Of a stretch of 64,000 bases of DNA, positions 1 through 12,079 are shown piece by piece. The translations under genes were made by a program, and so were the position numbers. This DNA is from Molanna angustata (Eukaryota > Arthropoda > Insecta > Trichoptera > Molannidae), in assembly GCA_963576475.1 (NCBI GenBank), contig OY754984.1, positions 21,229,215 to 21,293,214 on the forward strand, written 5' to 3'. The stretch's first letter is position 1; every line of letters starts with the position of its first letter. Below the pieces are notes generated by a model. That model was not told the DNA's origin. It saw only the letters and a program-made list of their open reading frames with translations, and did no database searches.

Positions 1-1280
1 TCTGTACACAGGCGATTTCTTAGTGTGTACATAAGTGCACTACACTGCCTTCTTAAATTAATAAATATATATTATATCTAAAAAACTTATTCAAAACACT
101 TGCCAAAATACGTTATAATGGTACCTAGTAACTTTGTTAGTAGATGCGTGTTTGTATATAGCGCCAAAATTCGTATATTATAGGATTGTGTGCATAATTT
201 ATATGAACGTAATTTTTCTACATATTATCTCATAGTAATACGAAATTTTGCCGATCCGTGATTGTGAGCGACACAGATAGCGCTTCATTGGTATGTGTTA
301 GAAAAGGACAGAACACTGTCCCGGTCCGTGCTTTGCTCCAGACATGCGTATTGAAGACATAAATACTGTCCATAATGAGTTAACATCAACATGCGTACTA
401 ACAACATTTTACTTATTATTTGTAAGGATTATTTTACATTAACTTACGTACAATGTTATGACAAACATCTGTGGTGTGATGGTGAAGTTTGTCCGAATGT
501 TCATTAGTGTCAGAGTAAAATTAAAAACATCTTTTGTAATATCAATAAGGATATTAAAAAAAATATATCAATTAAATTGCTCGTTCTATATTATAGGGAT
601 GTTTATTTCAATGTCGATGGACTGATATTATCAATTTAACAACTATGTTTTTTTAAATACCTACGATGTTTAGAAACATATTGTGAATTATTGTCCAATT
701 TATTGACAGCTTACTGTTGAGTCCGACGGTGTTTTTATACGCAGTTTTGAAGAAAACTACATTATTATAACATAAGACCATCTCAATATTTTTTCAACGA
801 TGTTACACCAACAAACATTTGATCTCCTCTATCGTAGAGTTTTATACAATCGTGTAATCGAAAGCCATGCACAAATTTAAGAGCGTTGAACTTTTTTTTA
901 AATTTTCATATAGATATCAACCGGGAGTATAACATCTAGGATTTTATGAATCTTTTATATATTTTGAAGTACTCGTATATTATACAAATAACAAAAGTTT
1001 TTATTTGATTTTTTTGTTGTGATATATTTAGTCAAAAGATAATTTTGTGTTAAAAAATGTTGGGGAAATTCATTATTTAAATATTATATAAAACACACTA
1101 CATAGGTACCTACTTTTTTTAATGTCACTATTTATTAGATGAAGTACTTACGTACTAGGTACATCATATAAATTTAATATGTACCCAAACATTATTTCTT
1201 TCAAAATAAATTATAGAATAAAACAAAATTCAAAGGCTCGCCATTGAAAAAATATATATAAAATTTAAAAATAATAATAA
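1..1280. other. AT-rich intergenic sequence, no feature recognised
   Basis: I see no open reading frame with recognisable protein similarity, no tRNA-like boxes and no obvious repeat here. The stretch is very AT-rich with short homopolymers. It lies more than 15 kb upstream of the first coding exon of the fatty acid synthase, so an untranslated exon or enhancer of that gene cannot be excluded, but nothing in the bases shows one. Confidence 0.5.
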
Positions 1281-1282
1281 AT

Positions 1283-1420
1283 ACTTCCTTGCACCCTGTG
1301 CATGTGGCCATTTCATTGCTATTCGACAATTTCATCTAATTTATTTACCTAGTGTTTCCAGCCCCGATAAGCAAGAGTTACGTGAGAAATAATTTTAAAT
1401 AAATTTATAAACATGAATGT
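1283..1420 (-). repeat. Fragment of SINE family C (tail and middle)
   Basis: The stretch reads in reverse orientation like the body of the SINE pair at 39772-40180: the words ttgcaccctgtgcatgtgg, tgtttccagcccc and acgtgagaaat occur in the same order. The tRNA-like head is missing, so this is a truncated, diverged copy. Confidence 0.5.
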
Positions 1421-1447
1421 AGATACCTACATGATATATTATAATAT

Positions 1448-2243
1448 TGTGTATAGGCGACTGCCATAGAAATCGTATGAAGCAATGTCGTCACTAAATT
1501 CAATTTATGTAAATTTGAGATGTACTACTACAATGTTACTATGTTTTATAGAAAATTAAATTATCTATTTGGATTGTTTCGGTTTTTTTTCGATATTATT
1601 AAAAACTTAGGAAATATAGGCAGTTAAACACATAAATTTAAAAAAATGTTTTTCTTAATAAAAAATGTTTGAGAAACTCTGGAATTTTTTTGAAAAAACT
1701 CGTTTGAGATTTTGTATTTGTCTATGTTCGTACCAATTTTCAGCGTTCAAGCTTTTATGGTTTCTGAGATATATGGAAAAATAAAGTAAAAATTCAAAAG
1801 TTGATAACCCCTGACTGAAACAAAAATTCAAAATTCTGAGTATAAAAGTTTTGTAGGCCTATAACTATTTATGTATTCTGAAGTTTTGGGCTCTGTAAAT
1901 TGAGCAGATCAAAAGTTATAAGGGGAGACGGACACACACACACACACACCCTCACACACACACACACACATGCACGCACGCACGCACGCACGCATGCACG
2001 CACGCACGCACGCACGCACAAGCACACGCATACGCACACAAAACTCACACGAAATATTTTACTCCGAATTCTGAGTAAATCCGTGTATGGAACATATATG
2101 CTGTGAAGCCACTATGTTGGTGTTTTATGACTTGGAAAAGCCGTGAAAAAAGTAGACCCTGCATACAATTCTCGCGTATCCTGGCTTGAAACATTGTCGA
2201 TATGTTAAGAGAACAAAGTTCTCTTAAACAAATCGACAGTTGA
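1448..2243 (+). mobile_element. 3' part of a non-autonomous TIR element (family H)
   Basis: Starts at the shared word taggcgactgccata and ends at atcgacagttg, like the complete copy at 5604-6812. Before the end lies a palindrome (ttaagagaac / gttctcttaa) that would form a stem-loop. An internal (CA)n/(CACG)n tract is present. The combination of subterminal inverted repeats, a 3' stem-loop and an internal microsatellite resembles Helentron-type non-autonomous elements, but that assignment is an inference. No coding capacity is seen. Confidence 0.55.
1932..2040. repeat. (CA)n / (CACG)n microsatellite
   Basis: About 110 bases of acacac followed by repeated gcac units. It sits inside the family H element at the place where the copy at 5604-6812 has only a short cacacagacacac tract, so it is an expanded internal microsatellite. 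The reading frame across it encodes only Thr/His repeats and is not a gene. Confidence 0.9.
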
Positions 2244-2282
2244 AATATGTAATTAAGATAAACGCAAAAAAACAATAAGAAA

Positions 2283-2672
2283 CTAGTTGCATGTAATACA
2301 TGAGATCCAACTATCGATAACGATAGTATGTTAGTTGAAGAATAAGTACCAAACTATAAACCCATAAATCCAAATTATTGAATATTTTAAGATATTTTGT
2401 TTTCTATACAACAGATGTAGGTATGTATGTCTAGATAGGACAGTATGGAGGTCAGTCCTTTTTTCTAACCAGAATATGAAAACAGCATGATGGTATGATG
2501 GACGACATTATATAGAATATGATATTTGCTGCGAAGCCTCTAAGTTTGTGTTTTTTGCATGCAATAAGTCCACTATGGTAGGTATACAAAATGTTCCTAA
2601 TACGCGCATCTTGGCTTAGTACTGTCGATATGTTTAGATAAATAAATTTTCTTAAACAAATCGACAGTTGGA
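2283..2672 (+). mobile_element. Short internally deleted copy of family H
   Basis: Begins with the family start (ctagttgcatgtaa, then ccaactatcgata) and ends with atcgacagttgg, preceded by the tgctgcgaagcctct block of the family 3' end. The middle present in longer copies is absent, giving a compact element of about 390 bases. Confidence 0.6.
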
Positions 2673-2759
2673 TTACATAAACATCAACCATTATACACAG
2701 TTAGTACAACATCTGCCGGGTTTGTAATATTTTTAAATTTTGTTGAAAGTATCATTAAC

Positions 2760-2906
2760 AGATTTTTAATTATCTCAATAGAGACGAAGTTGGAATATTT
2801 ATTGTAGGAGAACCGGGAAATCAAGGCACCTACAGGGCTTAAATATCATTGACTCCCGACAGAAAAAAATCCAATGTTTGCGCATATGCAATAATACAAA
2901 TATTCG
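2760..2906 (-). repeat. Dispersed repeat (family D), reverse copy
   Basis: Contains, reversed, ggttctcctacaata and gagacgaagttgga, followed by gactcccgacag and gcgcatatgcaataat. The same blocks recur at 43061-43585, 48285-48440 and 61690-62215, with fragments at 17770-17840, 21135-21200 and 31937-32012. No coding potential. The nature of the parent element is not recognised. Confidence 0.55.
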
Positions 2907-3335
2907 AAAGTATCATTATTATTTATTTTCTTCGCAAATACACGATACTGTGGTGAGTTCGAAAGAGAATGTGTAACAAGAGTTAAGTAATACGATCGCT
3001 AATCAATGTGTTATCTGATCTGCGTGACAAACGGGAAGTCTATAATACAAGCCTAAATCCCTTTTACGGAAATGTAGAAATTATGTTTACCACTAACGAA
3101 TTTCTATTTAAGCCGGGACGCGGCCAATCTATGGTTTGAAAAAAGGTAAAGTAATTATACTCACTCCTCAAAAATTCACTGAAAACCAATGATTTAAATA
3201 ATATACGGAGTAAATGAAATGACCCTTAACTTGTCACGAACAAATACGCGGCCGTCGATACAAATATTAGATAGACCAAGAGACTCGCGATTTTTTATTT
3301 AACACTAGTATCCGTAGGTTATATTCTCTTTGAAC

Positions 3336-4430
3336 ACTAGTTGCATGTAACACATGAGATCCAACTGTCGATAGCGATAGCATGTATAGTTGAATAATAA
3401 GTACCAAACTATAGACCCTTAGATTATATATAATTCTATGTATAAACCCATAAATCCAAATTATTGAATATTTTAAGATATTTTTTTATACAACACATGT
3501 AGGTAAGTATGTCAAGATAGGATAGTATGGAGGTCAGTCCTTTTGTCCTACCCAGAGAATGAAAACAGCATGATGGTATGTATGTATGTTTGGAGATTAA
3601 TTATCAAACTATTAAGTTTTCTTTGATATCGTGGTATAGGTGACTGCCATACAAATTGTATGAAGCAATGTCGTCACTAAATTCAATATTTATAAAATAT
3701 TGTTAAAAAAAAATAAGATAGACTACTACAATGCTAATATTATTTATAGAAAATTATATTATCTAGTTAGGGTAAATCGACTTTTTTCGATATTTTAAAA
3801 ACTTTGGAAATATAGGCAGTTAAACACATAAATTTATAATAAAAAAAATATTTTTTACCACACACAGACACACGAAATGTTCTAAAATAAATAAAACTAG
3901 TAGCATGTAACACATGAGATCCAACTGTCGATAGCGATAGTTGAAGAATAAGTAGGTACCAAAATATAAACACTTAAATCGAAATTATAGAATATTTTAA
4001 GATATTTTGTTATCTTTACAACACATGTAGGTATGTATGTCAAGATAGGACAGTATGGAGGTCAGTCCTTTTTTCTACCCAGAATATGAAAACAGCATGA
4101 TGGTATGTATGTATGTATGTTTGGAGATGAAGTATCAAATTATTGAGTCTTCTTAGATATTGTGTATATTGTGTAGATATTGTGTACCATACAAATTGTA
4201 TGAAGCAATGTCGTCACTAAATTCAATATATATAAAATATTATTAAAAAAAATTCAGATACACTACTACATACAAATATTATTTATAGAAAATTATATAA
4301 TCTAGTTGGGGTATTTCGACTTTTTTCGATATTTTTATTTAGACCCTACATACAATTCTCGCGTATCCGCTTGAAACATTGTCGATATGTTAAGAGAACA
4401 AAATTCTTTTGAACAAATCGACAGTTGAAT
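3336..4430 (+). mobile_element. Two tandem, partly truncated copies of family H
   Basis: The family start (tagttgcatgtaacacatg, ccaactgtcgatagcgatag) occurs at about 3336 and again at about 3895. Only the second copy reaches the family end, aaatcgacagttg at about 4413-4426, with the stem-loop in front of it. The first copy breaks off after a short cacacacagacacac tract. Tandem insertion or nested insertion of one copy into another would explain the order. Confidence 0.55.
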
Positions 4431-4495
4431 CAATATTAAAGAACTAAAACACTGAACGAAAATCAATATTCGATTGAAATCTTGACTATTATAAA

Positions 4496-4745
4496 ACTAG
4501 TTACATGTAACACATGAGATCCAATTGTCGATAGCGATAGTATGTATAGTTGAAAAATAAGAAGTACCAAACTATAAAATCATTAATCGAAATTATTGAA
4601 TATTTTAAGATATTTTGTTTTCTATACAACACATGTAGGTATGTATGTATGTTAGATAGGACAGTATGGAAGTCAGTCCTTTTCTCCGACCCGGAATATG
4701 AAAACAGCATGATGGTTTGTATGTATGTTTGGAGATTAATAAAAT
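4496..4745 (+). mobile_element. 5' part of a family H element
   Basis: Carries the family start and the block with gtatgtatgt, aggacagtatgga and gaaaacagcatgatgg, then stops near ggagattaata. The 3' half is missing. A SINE lies directly downstream. Confidence 0.55.
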
Positions 4746-4816
4746 ATATTATAGGCATCGAAAATAAACAGTCACCAAGCTTTAAAATATTCTCATATAA
4801 TTTATATTAATTTAAT

Positions 4817-5012
4817 GGATGGATGGGTCGATGGCAGAGCGGCTAGCGCGCTGGGCTGGTAATCCAGTGGTCGCGAGTTCGAATCCTGTCTCGACCGATT
4901 TCGTTTACCTATAGCACATGCATTTATTTGATTTTTTTAGGGAACGTAGGAAGATGTATATGTACTTGTTTAACAAGGACATATTCATTTTTTATATTTA
5001 AAAAAAAAATAT
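4817..5012 (+). mobile_element. tRNA-derived SINE (family A), full-length
   Basis: The head is tRNA-like: tggcagagcggctagcg fits box A and gcgagttcgaatcc fits box B. The seven bases before it (gggtcga) pair with tcgacc after it, and a five-pair anticodon stem encloses loop ctggtaa. A non-tRNA body follows (ttcgtttacctatagcac, gaacgtaggaagatgtata, acaaggacatattcatt) and an A-rich tail. The same body follows every other copy (26731, 38008, 46025, 49318, 62648), so this is a SINE and not a functional tRNA gene. Confidence 0.85.
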
Positions 5013-5039
5013 ATTAATAAAGATGCCGGTGTGTCGACA

Positions 5040-5600
5040 AAAATGCGCATGGCATGCTTTTTTATAGGATAATGCACACCCGTTCACCTGCCGATGGTTA
5101 CCCCACATTGTGTGGAACGCAGTGAGGATCGATCCATGATAGTGTACAGTATGATACCAATGATTAACAATAAAATGAATGAGTTTGTTAATTTTTTATT
5201 TATTTACATAAGGTACTAAAAATATAATAATTAAACAATAATATCAGGTATTCAACAATCATTTCGAAATGAATGTTGTGTACTATTCAATATCATATTC
5301 TAAATAATGATAGACGACAATTTATTTATTAAATAACTGTAACACTGAAAGATAATTAATATCAATATGTTAAGTTAATTTTTTAATCAACAGATATACA
5401 TACATATTTAGAAAATAAAACACTGTACGAAAACCAATATTAACATACGATTGAAACCTCGACTATTTTATATTATGAACATTCGATTGATACCTTGAAC
5501 AACTTAGGAACTCAAACACTGAACGAAAATGAATATCAACATTCGATTGAAAACTCGTCTATTATAAAATAAGATGATTTTTTAACCAACAGATTTTTAA
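5040..5600. other. AT-rich spacer between SINE A and family H
   Basis: Holds a short block with taccccacattgtgtgg near 5100 that recurs diverged near 62510 and may be the terminus of an RTE-like retroelement. The rest shows repeated words such as attcgattgaaa and aaaacactg, suggesting old local duplications. No gene is seen. Confidence 0.4.
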
Positions 5601-5603
5601 AAT

Positions 5604-6812
5604 TAGTTGCATGTAACACATGAGATCCAACTGTCGATAGCGATAGTATGTATAGTTGAAGAATAAGTATCAAACTATAAACCCATAAATATAAATTGTT
5701 TAATATTTAAAGATATTTGGTTTTCTATACAACACATTTATTTATTTATTTATTTAGGGACAAATACAGTCTTAAAATACTAAAATAGTATAATACACTA
5801 TAAAATAAAAATAAATAGACCAATTACATATGTCCACACATATTAAATATGAAACATTTTAAACATCATTAATTTAAATATAACTAAGATGTATGTTTGC
5901 CTGTGACGGGAAAGGAAGGGAAGAGAAAAAAAAGGATGGGAAAAGGATTGTGACAGTTAAATTATGTATGTATGTCAAGATAGGATAGTATGGATGTCAG
6001 TCCTTTGATCCTACCCAGAATATGAAAACAGCATGATGGTATGTATGTACATATGTTTGGAGATTAGTATTAAACAATTAATTCTTCTTAGATATTGTGT
6101 GTAGGCGACTGCCATACAAATTCTATGAAGGAATGTCGTCACTAAATTCAATTTTTATAAAAATTGTTAAAAAGAATTTGAGATGTGCTAATACAATGGT
6201 TATATTTTTTATAGAAAATAAAATTATCTTGTTGGGGTGTTTCGGTTTTTTCAATGTTTTTAAAAAAATTTGGAAATATAGGCAGTTAAACTCATAAATT
6301 TTTCATAAAAAAATATTTTTCTTATTAAAAAATGTTTGAGAAACCCTGGATTTTTTTTTAAATACTCATTTGATATTTTGTGTTTGTCTATATTTATACC
6401 AATTTTCAGCGTTCTAGCTTTTATGGTTTCTGAGATATATGGAAAAATATACCAAAATTTCAAAAGTTTATAACCCCTGACTGAAACAAAAATTCAAAAT
6501 TCTAAGTATAAAAGTTTTGTAGGCCTATAACTTTTTATATATTCTGAAATTTTGGGCTCTGTAAATTGAGCGGATCAAAAGTTATAAGAGGGGACGGACA
6601 CACAGACACACAAAACTCACATAAAATGTTCTACTCCGTATTCTGAGTAAATCCATGTAATGGAACATATATGCTGCGAGGCCTCTAGTTGATGTTATTA
6701 GCATGCAAAAAGTCCACTACGCCATAAAAAATGTTCTTTCGTACACGCATCTTGGCTTAATAAGGACGATTCATTCAGAGAATTGAATTCTCATGAACGA
6801 ATCGACAGTTGG
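5604..6812 (+). mobile_element. Most complete copy of TIR family H, with a nested insertion
   Basis: Perfect 12-base inverted repeats ccaactgtcgat (5627-5638) and atcgacagttgg (6801-6812) lie near the ends. Just inside the 3' end is the hairpin gagaattgaattctc. The order of internal blocks (gtatgtatgt, gcgactgccata, tggtttctgagatatatgg, gtaggcctataactt, acacagacacac, ggaacatatatgctgcgag) defines the family. No open frame codes for a transposase or helicase, so the copy is non-autonomous. The Helentron-like reading is inference; a TIR transposon of another superfamily is the main alternative. Confidence 0.6.
5738..5967 (-). mobile_element. LINE 3' tail inserted into the family H copy
   Basis: Four sibling copies read ctatacaacac directly into atgtaggtatgtatg. 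Here about 230 bases interrupt that junction. The insert begins with atttatttatttattta, which on the minus strand is an (AATA)n-type retroposon tail, and continues with a pyrimidine-rich 3' untranslated-like stretch. It is best read as a 5'-truncated non-LTR retrotransposon on the minus strand. Confidence 0.6.
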
Positions 6813-6829
6813 AAAATTAAATTATCTAG

Positions 6830-7045
6830 TTGGGGTTTTTCGGTTTTTTTCGATATTCAAAAAAATGGAAACATAGGCAGTTAAACTCATAAATTTATCA
6901 TAAAAAAATATTTTTCTTTACAAAAAATGTTTGAGAAACCCTGGAATTTTTTTGAAAAAACTCATTTTAGATTTTGTATATGTCTATGTTTATTCCAATT
7001 TTCAGTGTTCTAGCTTTTATGGTTTCTGAGATATATGGAAATTTT
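6830..7045 (+). repeat. Internal fragment of family H
   Basis: Repeats the internal block of the preceding element (attatctagttggggttttt, tttgagaaaccctggaattt, tggtttctgagatatatgg) without either terminus. Confidence 0.6.
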
Positions 7046-7064
7046 CTATAAAAAATATTAACAT

Positions 7065-7320
7065 TGCAATAGTAAGTAAGTAGGTACGCGCATCAGAGTA
7101 ACAATAAACAAATTGATAGTTTTATGAACTATGTAAAAATAAAAGTAAGTAGGTACGCGCATGAGAAAGTAACAATAATCAAATCAACATATACCTAGTA
7201 TGAACTTTGTAAAACTGAAAGTAAGTAGGTACGCGCACGAGAGAGAGTAGGTATCAATACATATATCGACAGTTGTATGAAGTCGTAAAAATAAAAGTAA
7301 GTAGGTACGCGCTTTTTCAA
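7065..7320. repeat. Tandem repeat, about 76-bp unit, four copies
   Basis: The word agtaagtaggtacgcgc recurs with the t of taggtacgcg at 7081, 7150, 7226 and 7302. Between them the units share a tatgaa...gtaaaa...aaa block. Spacing is 69, 76 and 76 bases. Confidence 0.8.
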
Positions 7321-7384
7321 GGCAATATTTAAAATGCGTTGAATTGTATTCATTTTATCGCGAAGGTCACAGAGACATGGTTGA

Positions 7385-7580
7385 AGAGTATTGAGCGCGG
7401 ACGCAAGACGATCGGAGCCATATATATAAATCACCTTCAAAATATACTCCGAACAAATCTCCGTGCGGCCAAGGTCAACATGTAATATTTTGCCGCGGAT
7501 GCAAAACGATCGGTGGCTTAGTAAAAATATACACCTTCAAAATATACACTGAATAAATCTCCGTGCGGCCAATGGTTGAA
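7385..7580. repeat. Direct duplication, about 100-bp unit, two copies
   Basis: The series gcaagacgatcgg ... caccttcaaaatatac ... aaatctccgtgcggccaa occurs twice in succession with moderate divergence. Confidence 0.75.
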
Positions 7581-7779
7581 CTAATAATATTCATTTCAAG
7601 ATATTTTGATATTTTTTTTGCTTCCATGTAAATTTTTGCCAGTTGATTCTCTATGGTATAAGCAACAGAATGGTAGTTTTTGGCGTGAAAATTATCTTGC
7701 GTCCGTATACCGGACGCGAAAAGTTGGTGGACGCAACAACCCTATACGAATTTCACATAGGTGACGCAACAAGTATTGC

Positions 7780-8470
<691 letters not shown>

Positions 8471-8483
8471 TATATATATATAT

Positions 8484-8866
<383 letters not shown>

Positions 8867-8869
8867 GTT

Positions 8870-9395
8870 AAGTTTAGTTTCGATTGTTTACGTCCAATGT
8901 GTACAAGCCAGTTTTTTATACATTTTTTAGTACAGGTATACTCTAGTTTTACAAGCACTAGGTAAGGAGTTATATGTATATTCTTGGACCCAGGAATGTT
9001 ACAGAATATTTCTTTGTTTCTAAAAATACAATCAGATTTAATCTAACGATAAATAGAATTCGAATATATATTTTTTTTAATTGCATATACGCGAACATTG
9101 GATTTTTTTCCCTGTCAATAAAAATAAATAGAATTTATACTTGTAGACGAATTTGCACAAAAAGGGTTTCTTTCATTAAAAAATTTGAGAGACAGGGTTT
9201 GTTTTTATTCTGTTTGGTACAGGACAAAAATTCTGTCTCATGGTTTGATAAGGGATTGACATATCCTAAGAAACAAAATGATGAAAAATGTTTCTGGAAC
9301 GATCTTAGAAATATAGAAAAATGTATTACGATTATGTTATTATATAAAATGAATGTGAGTATCTGTTCTGATATAGAATTTTTTACATATTATCA
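8870..9395. other. No gene recognised
   Basis: A 191-codon frame opens here but its translation has no recognisable domain and it runs into LINE sequence on the other strand, so I do not call it. A diverged piece of dispersed family D (ttggatttttttccctgtc) lies near 9100. Confidence 0.5.
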
Positions 9396-9404
9396 TCATC
9401 ATAT

Positions 9405-9612
9405 CAGCCTTCCTTTAATCAGTAATGGACAAAGGCCTCCCCCTGAGATCTCCGCAGGTCTTTATCCTGGGCAGACCGCATTCATCCGCTTCCAGCCACC
9501 TTCCTTGAGGTCTTTCAACACTTCCGCCCGTTCTAGGTCGCCATTCTAGCACCTCTTTGGTCCATCTGGAGTCTGTGGTTCGGGTGACATACCCTGTCAA
9601 ACTTAACTTCTG
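9405..9612 (-). mobile_element. Non-LTR retrotransposon C-terminus, degenerate
   Basis: On the minus strand the sequence reads GYVTRTTDSRWTKEVLEWRP then RTGGSVERPQGRWLE. After a frameshift, WMRSAQDKDLRRSQGEAFVHY-like text completes the usual terminus. This is the standard C-terminal region downstream of the reverse transcriptase in RTE-type insect LINEs. The frameshift shows it is dead. Comparable ends lie at 29800-29950 and 59070-59290. Confidence 0.75.
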
Positions 9613-9774
9613 CTTAGCAACCCTTTGGAAACTTTCAACGAAATACCCAGCATGCTCCTTTCCAGGGCTCTTTGTGTCACTAGTAGATAAGAAGAATTTT
9701 GTTTGTGAACACTGTAGTTTCACAGCTATACGTCAGTACCGGGAGAATGCAAGCGTCAAAGCGGGATACATATC

Positions 9775-9935
9775 AGACATTCAAGGCTGGACCATAAATT
9801 ATTTATCAGAGAAAATAGCTTTGTTGTCAGCGATCCAATAAAGTGGAATGCACTGCCGCCAGATGTCCGCAGTGCTCAAATAAGAAGCACTTTCACTAAA
9901 GGACTGAAAACATCAATGATCTTGAATCATTAAAC
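9775..9935 (+). mobile_element. CR1/jockey-type LINE C-terminal fragment
   Basis: Reads FVVSDPIKWNALPPDVRSAQ then IRSTFTKGLKTSMILNH and a stop. The pattern W-N-x-L-P-P-x-[VI]-R followed by S-x-F-K-x-x-L-K is the usual last block of CR1/jockey-like reverse transcriptase proteins. Only this end is preserved. Confidence 0.7.
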
Positions 9936-10164
9936 GGCGCTTTATTCAACTCTATATTATTATACATGAGGCAGTATTTTCCTCATGTTAAGTCTTCCTC
10001 GTGTTATTTTCTCTGAAAGCCATACCTTGGTCCAATGTCCATATCAGCCATAGTATAAATCCTTTTTATCCCTCTACTTCAAGTGTAGTCTCCCCTGCGG
10101 AGGTTGGCGATCAATGTAGTGCTTTTCCAGAAGCACTGTCATTCGAGAACCACAAAGCAAGCCA

Positions 10165-10560
10165 AAGTTGCCATTCACAATGCAATCGTAGTGCCTTCTT
10201 TGACTTATGCAAGTGACATTGCTGTATTTGAATGAAAGCAGAATGAATGCATTTAAATGAGATCGTTGAGGAGAATTTGAGGATGATTATGTCAGAGTAA
10301 GTAATGAGGACAAAGAAACTTATCATTGCTGACATGCTGAGATGGTTTGGCCGCTTGAGAAGAATGAATGAAGAACGCCTAACGAAGAAAATGTACAAAG
10401 CCTATAGGAGTGGAACGATATTCTGAAAGAAGGAAATGTTATAAACCTGTATAACAGACGAACATGTATGAGACGATGCATGAATGTTGATGAGGGCATG
10501 GATACGAGTCAAGATACAAAACTGCGGAGTTCTGTTCTGTGGTGATTGTATTGTCCTGTT
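10165..10560 (+). mobile_element. RTE-like LINE 3' end with stops
   Basis: Recognisable pieces follow in order: IHNAIVVPSLTYASDIAVF, then MLRWFGRLRRMNEERLTKKM, then [14 protein letters not shown]. These are the thumb and C-terminal blocks of the same RTE-like family as the tail at 8484-8620. Stop codons and shifts between the blocks show a decayed copy. Confidence 0.75.
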
Positions 10561-10959
10561 TTTCATGATTAACGTTCTGCGAAAGGGTTCACTACATCAG
10601 TTCACAAATAATATGGAGCTGGCGTAGGCAGATTTAGCAAAAATAATTCAATTATATTATTTTATCATATCTTTAAATATGGGATAGAACAATTGAAACC
10701 GGTATTTGCCCGTCAATTGCGTTAAAAACTAATTTGAATTTTTACGTAATAATAATTTATACACATATTGATTTTTGTAATTTTTCATACTTCCAATATC
10801 TTCATTGATTTTGGGCGTTTGTTAATCAAATGAATATTGCTTCTGTCTGATGAATAATCAATATCCCCGATGTAATCATTTGATGGAGAATGCTTCGCAT
10901 GCCGTGGACTGATTTAGTGGGAAGCATAAATTGAGGTTCTGAGAAGAGCCAACAGCAGC

Positions 10960-11215
10960 AGAAAAATCTTAGAATTTTTAGATATCAGCAAAATTTCATA
11001 TCTGGGTCACTTCTTGCGTGGGGTGAAATATGAGGTCCTTCAATTGTTTGCTGATGGGCAAGATTGAGGAACGGCAAGGACCAGGCAGAAGGCAGACTTC
11101 TTAGCTGCATAACATCCGAAAATGGACTGGAGTGAAGAATGTGGATGGGTTGTTACGAATGGCGCAGAACCGGAAGGTCTTTGCTTAAGTGATTCTCAAT
11201 GTCGGGGATGTCTGA
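10960..11215 (+). mobile_element. LINE C-terminal fragment
   Basis: Reads ISYLGHFLRGVKYEVLQLFA, then KIEERQGPGRRQTS, then LHNIRKWTGVKNVDGLLRMA in shifted frames. The series YLGH-x-x-R, GPGRR and N-[IL]-R-x-W is typical of the region downstream of the reverse transcriptase in insect LINEs. Confidence 0.7.
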
Positions 11216-11379
11216 TATGACACATTCAGAACAAAAATCATAAGATAGGCAGTCTGAAAGTTATAGTAGCCCTATGGGAGGGCCAATCAATGGAAGATTC
11301 CCAACAAGAGAGTCAGATTCAACGGCACCATCAATATTTCTCTCAGGAAGACATAATTTATCTTATATAATACAATCTT

Positions 11380-11685
11380 TAGGACTGTGTTGGCTAACGG
11401 ATGTGAGGCGTTGACACTGACCGTGAAATCTAACGAAGCATTGGATATTATCGAAAGGGGAGTTCTTCGTTGAATTTATGGCCATAAAGGAATGTGAAGA
11501 GTGGCGTGATGAGGAAAAACGAGGAATTGTACAACATTAAACGACATACGGAAAAATACAACTCCCGCAAGTTCCTAACTGGATGGTGGCAGCCGAGGAA
11601 TGAAGTGGTTGGAGGCAGAAATTGAATGAGGCCGATGCTCGATTTGGATTGTAGCGCCATTGAAGAAGAAGATGTCATATTATCT
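11380..11685 (+). mobile_element. LINE fragment, strongly decayed
   Basis: The text LANGCEALTLTVKSNEALDI then IERGVLR matches the region usually reading YG-x-E-x-W-T-x-T-K-x-x-E-x-x-L-x-x-x-E-R-x-x-L-R. Downstream RRNEELYNI and a weak C-terminal block follow in other frames. Multiple stops. Confidence 0.65.
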
Positions 11686-11869
11686 TTTAATTAATATCAG
11701 TGACGTGTCAAAAGAATCGTGTTAAAGTGATCAATGTACTCGTACATGTTCACTTTAAGACAATACAAAGCATTTGATTAAATTCAGGAAATTATTCAAA
11801 GTCCCAAATTAAACATTAATACTTTATGCCGCACGATATATAAGTTCCTCCAACGATATTCACATTATA

Positions 11870-12075
11870 CCTACTTCTCTTTTTCTTCTTCCTTGCCTCG
11901 TCCCAGTTCATCTGGGGTCGGTCCTTCTGGTACGCAATCGCTAGAACTTTCAATACATACTTCTTAAGACTTTAATTATATTGCTACCGGTGGTTAACCC
12001 AGCTGAGATGCTATAGGACTTATTCCGCCATGGCGACCTTACGGAGACTAATAAGCACCCCTTGCAAAACTCAGT
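11870..12075 (-). repeat. Retroelement-like remnant
   Basis: Contains cttcttccttgcctcgtccc and tctggggtcgg, words common at minus-strand 3' ends of insect LINEs (compare 49905-49945), followed by a GC-richer stretch. No protein can be read, so the call rests on word similarity only. Confidence 0.35.
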
Positions 12076-12079
12076 AAGT

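Noticed and set aside
4829..4903. tRNA gene with anticodon GGT (and a similar one at 62653-62730)
   Set aside because: The cloverleaf is quite good, but the same non-tRNA body and A-rich tail follow in every copy, and the anticodon region differs between copies. This is a SINE head.
8974..9549. 191-residue protein
   Set aside because: No recognisable motif, composition follows the AT-rich background, and its C-terminal third overlaps a minus-strand LINE.
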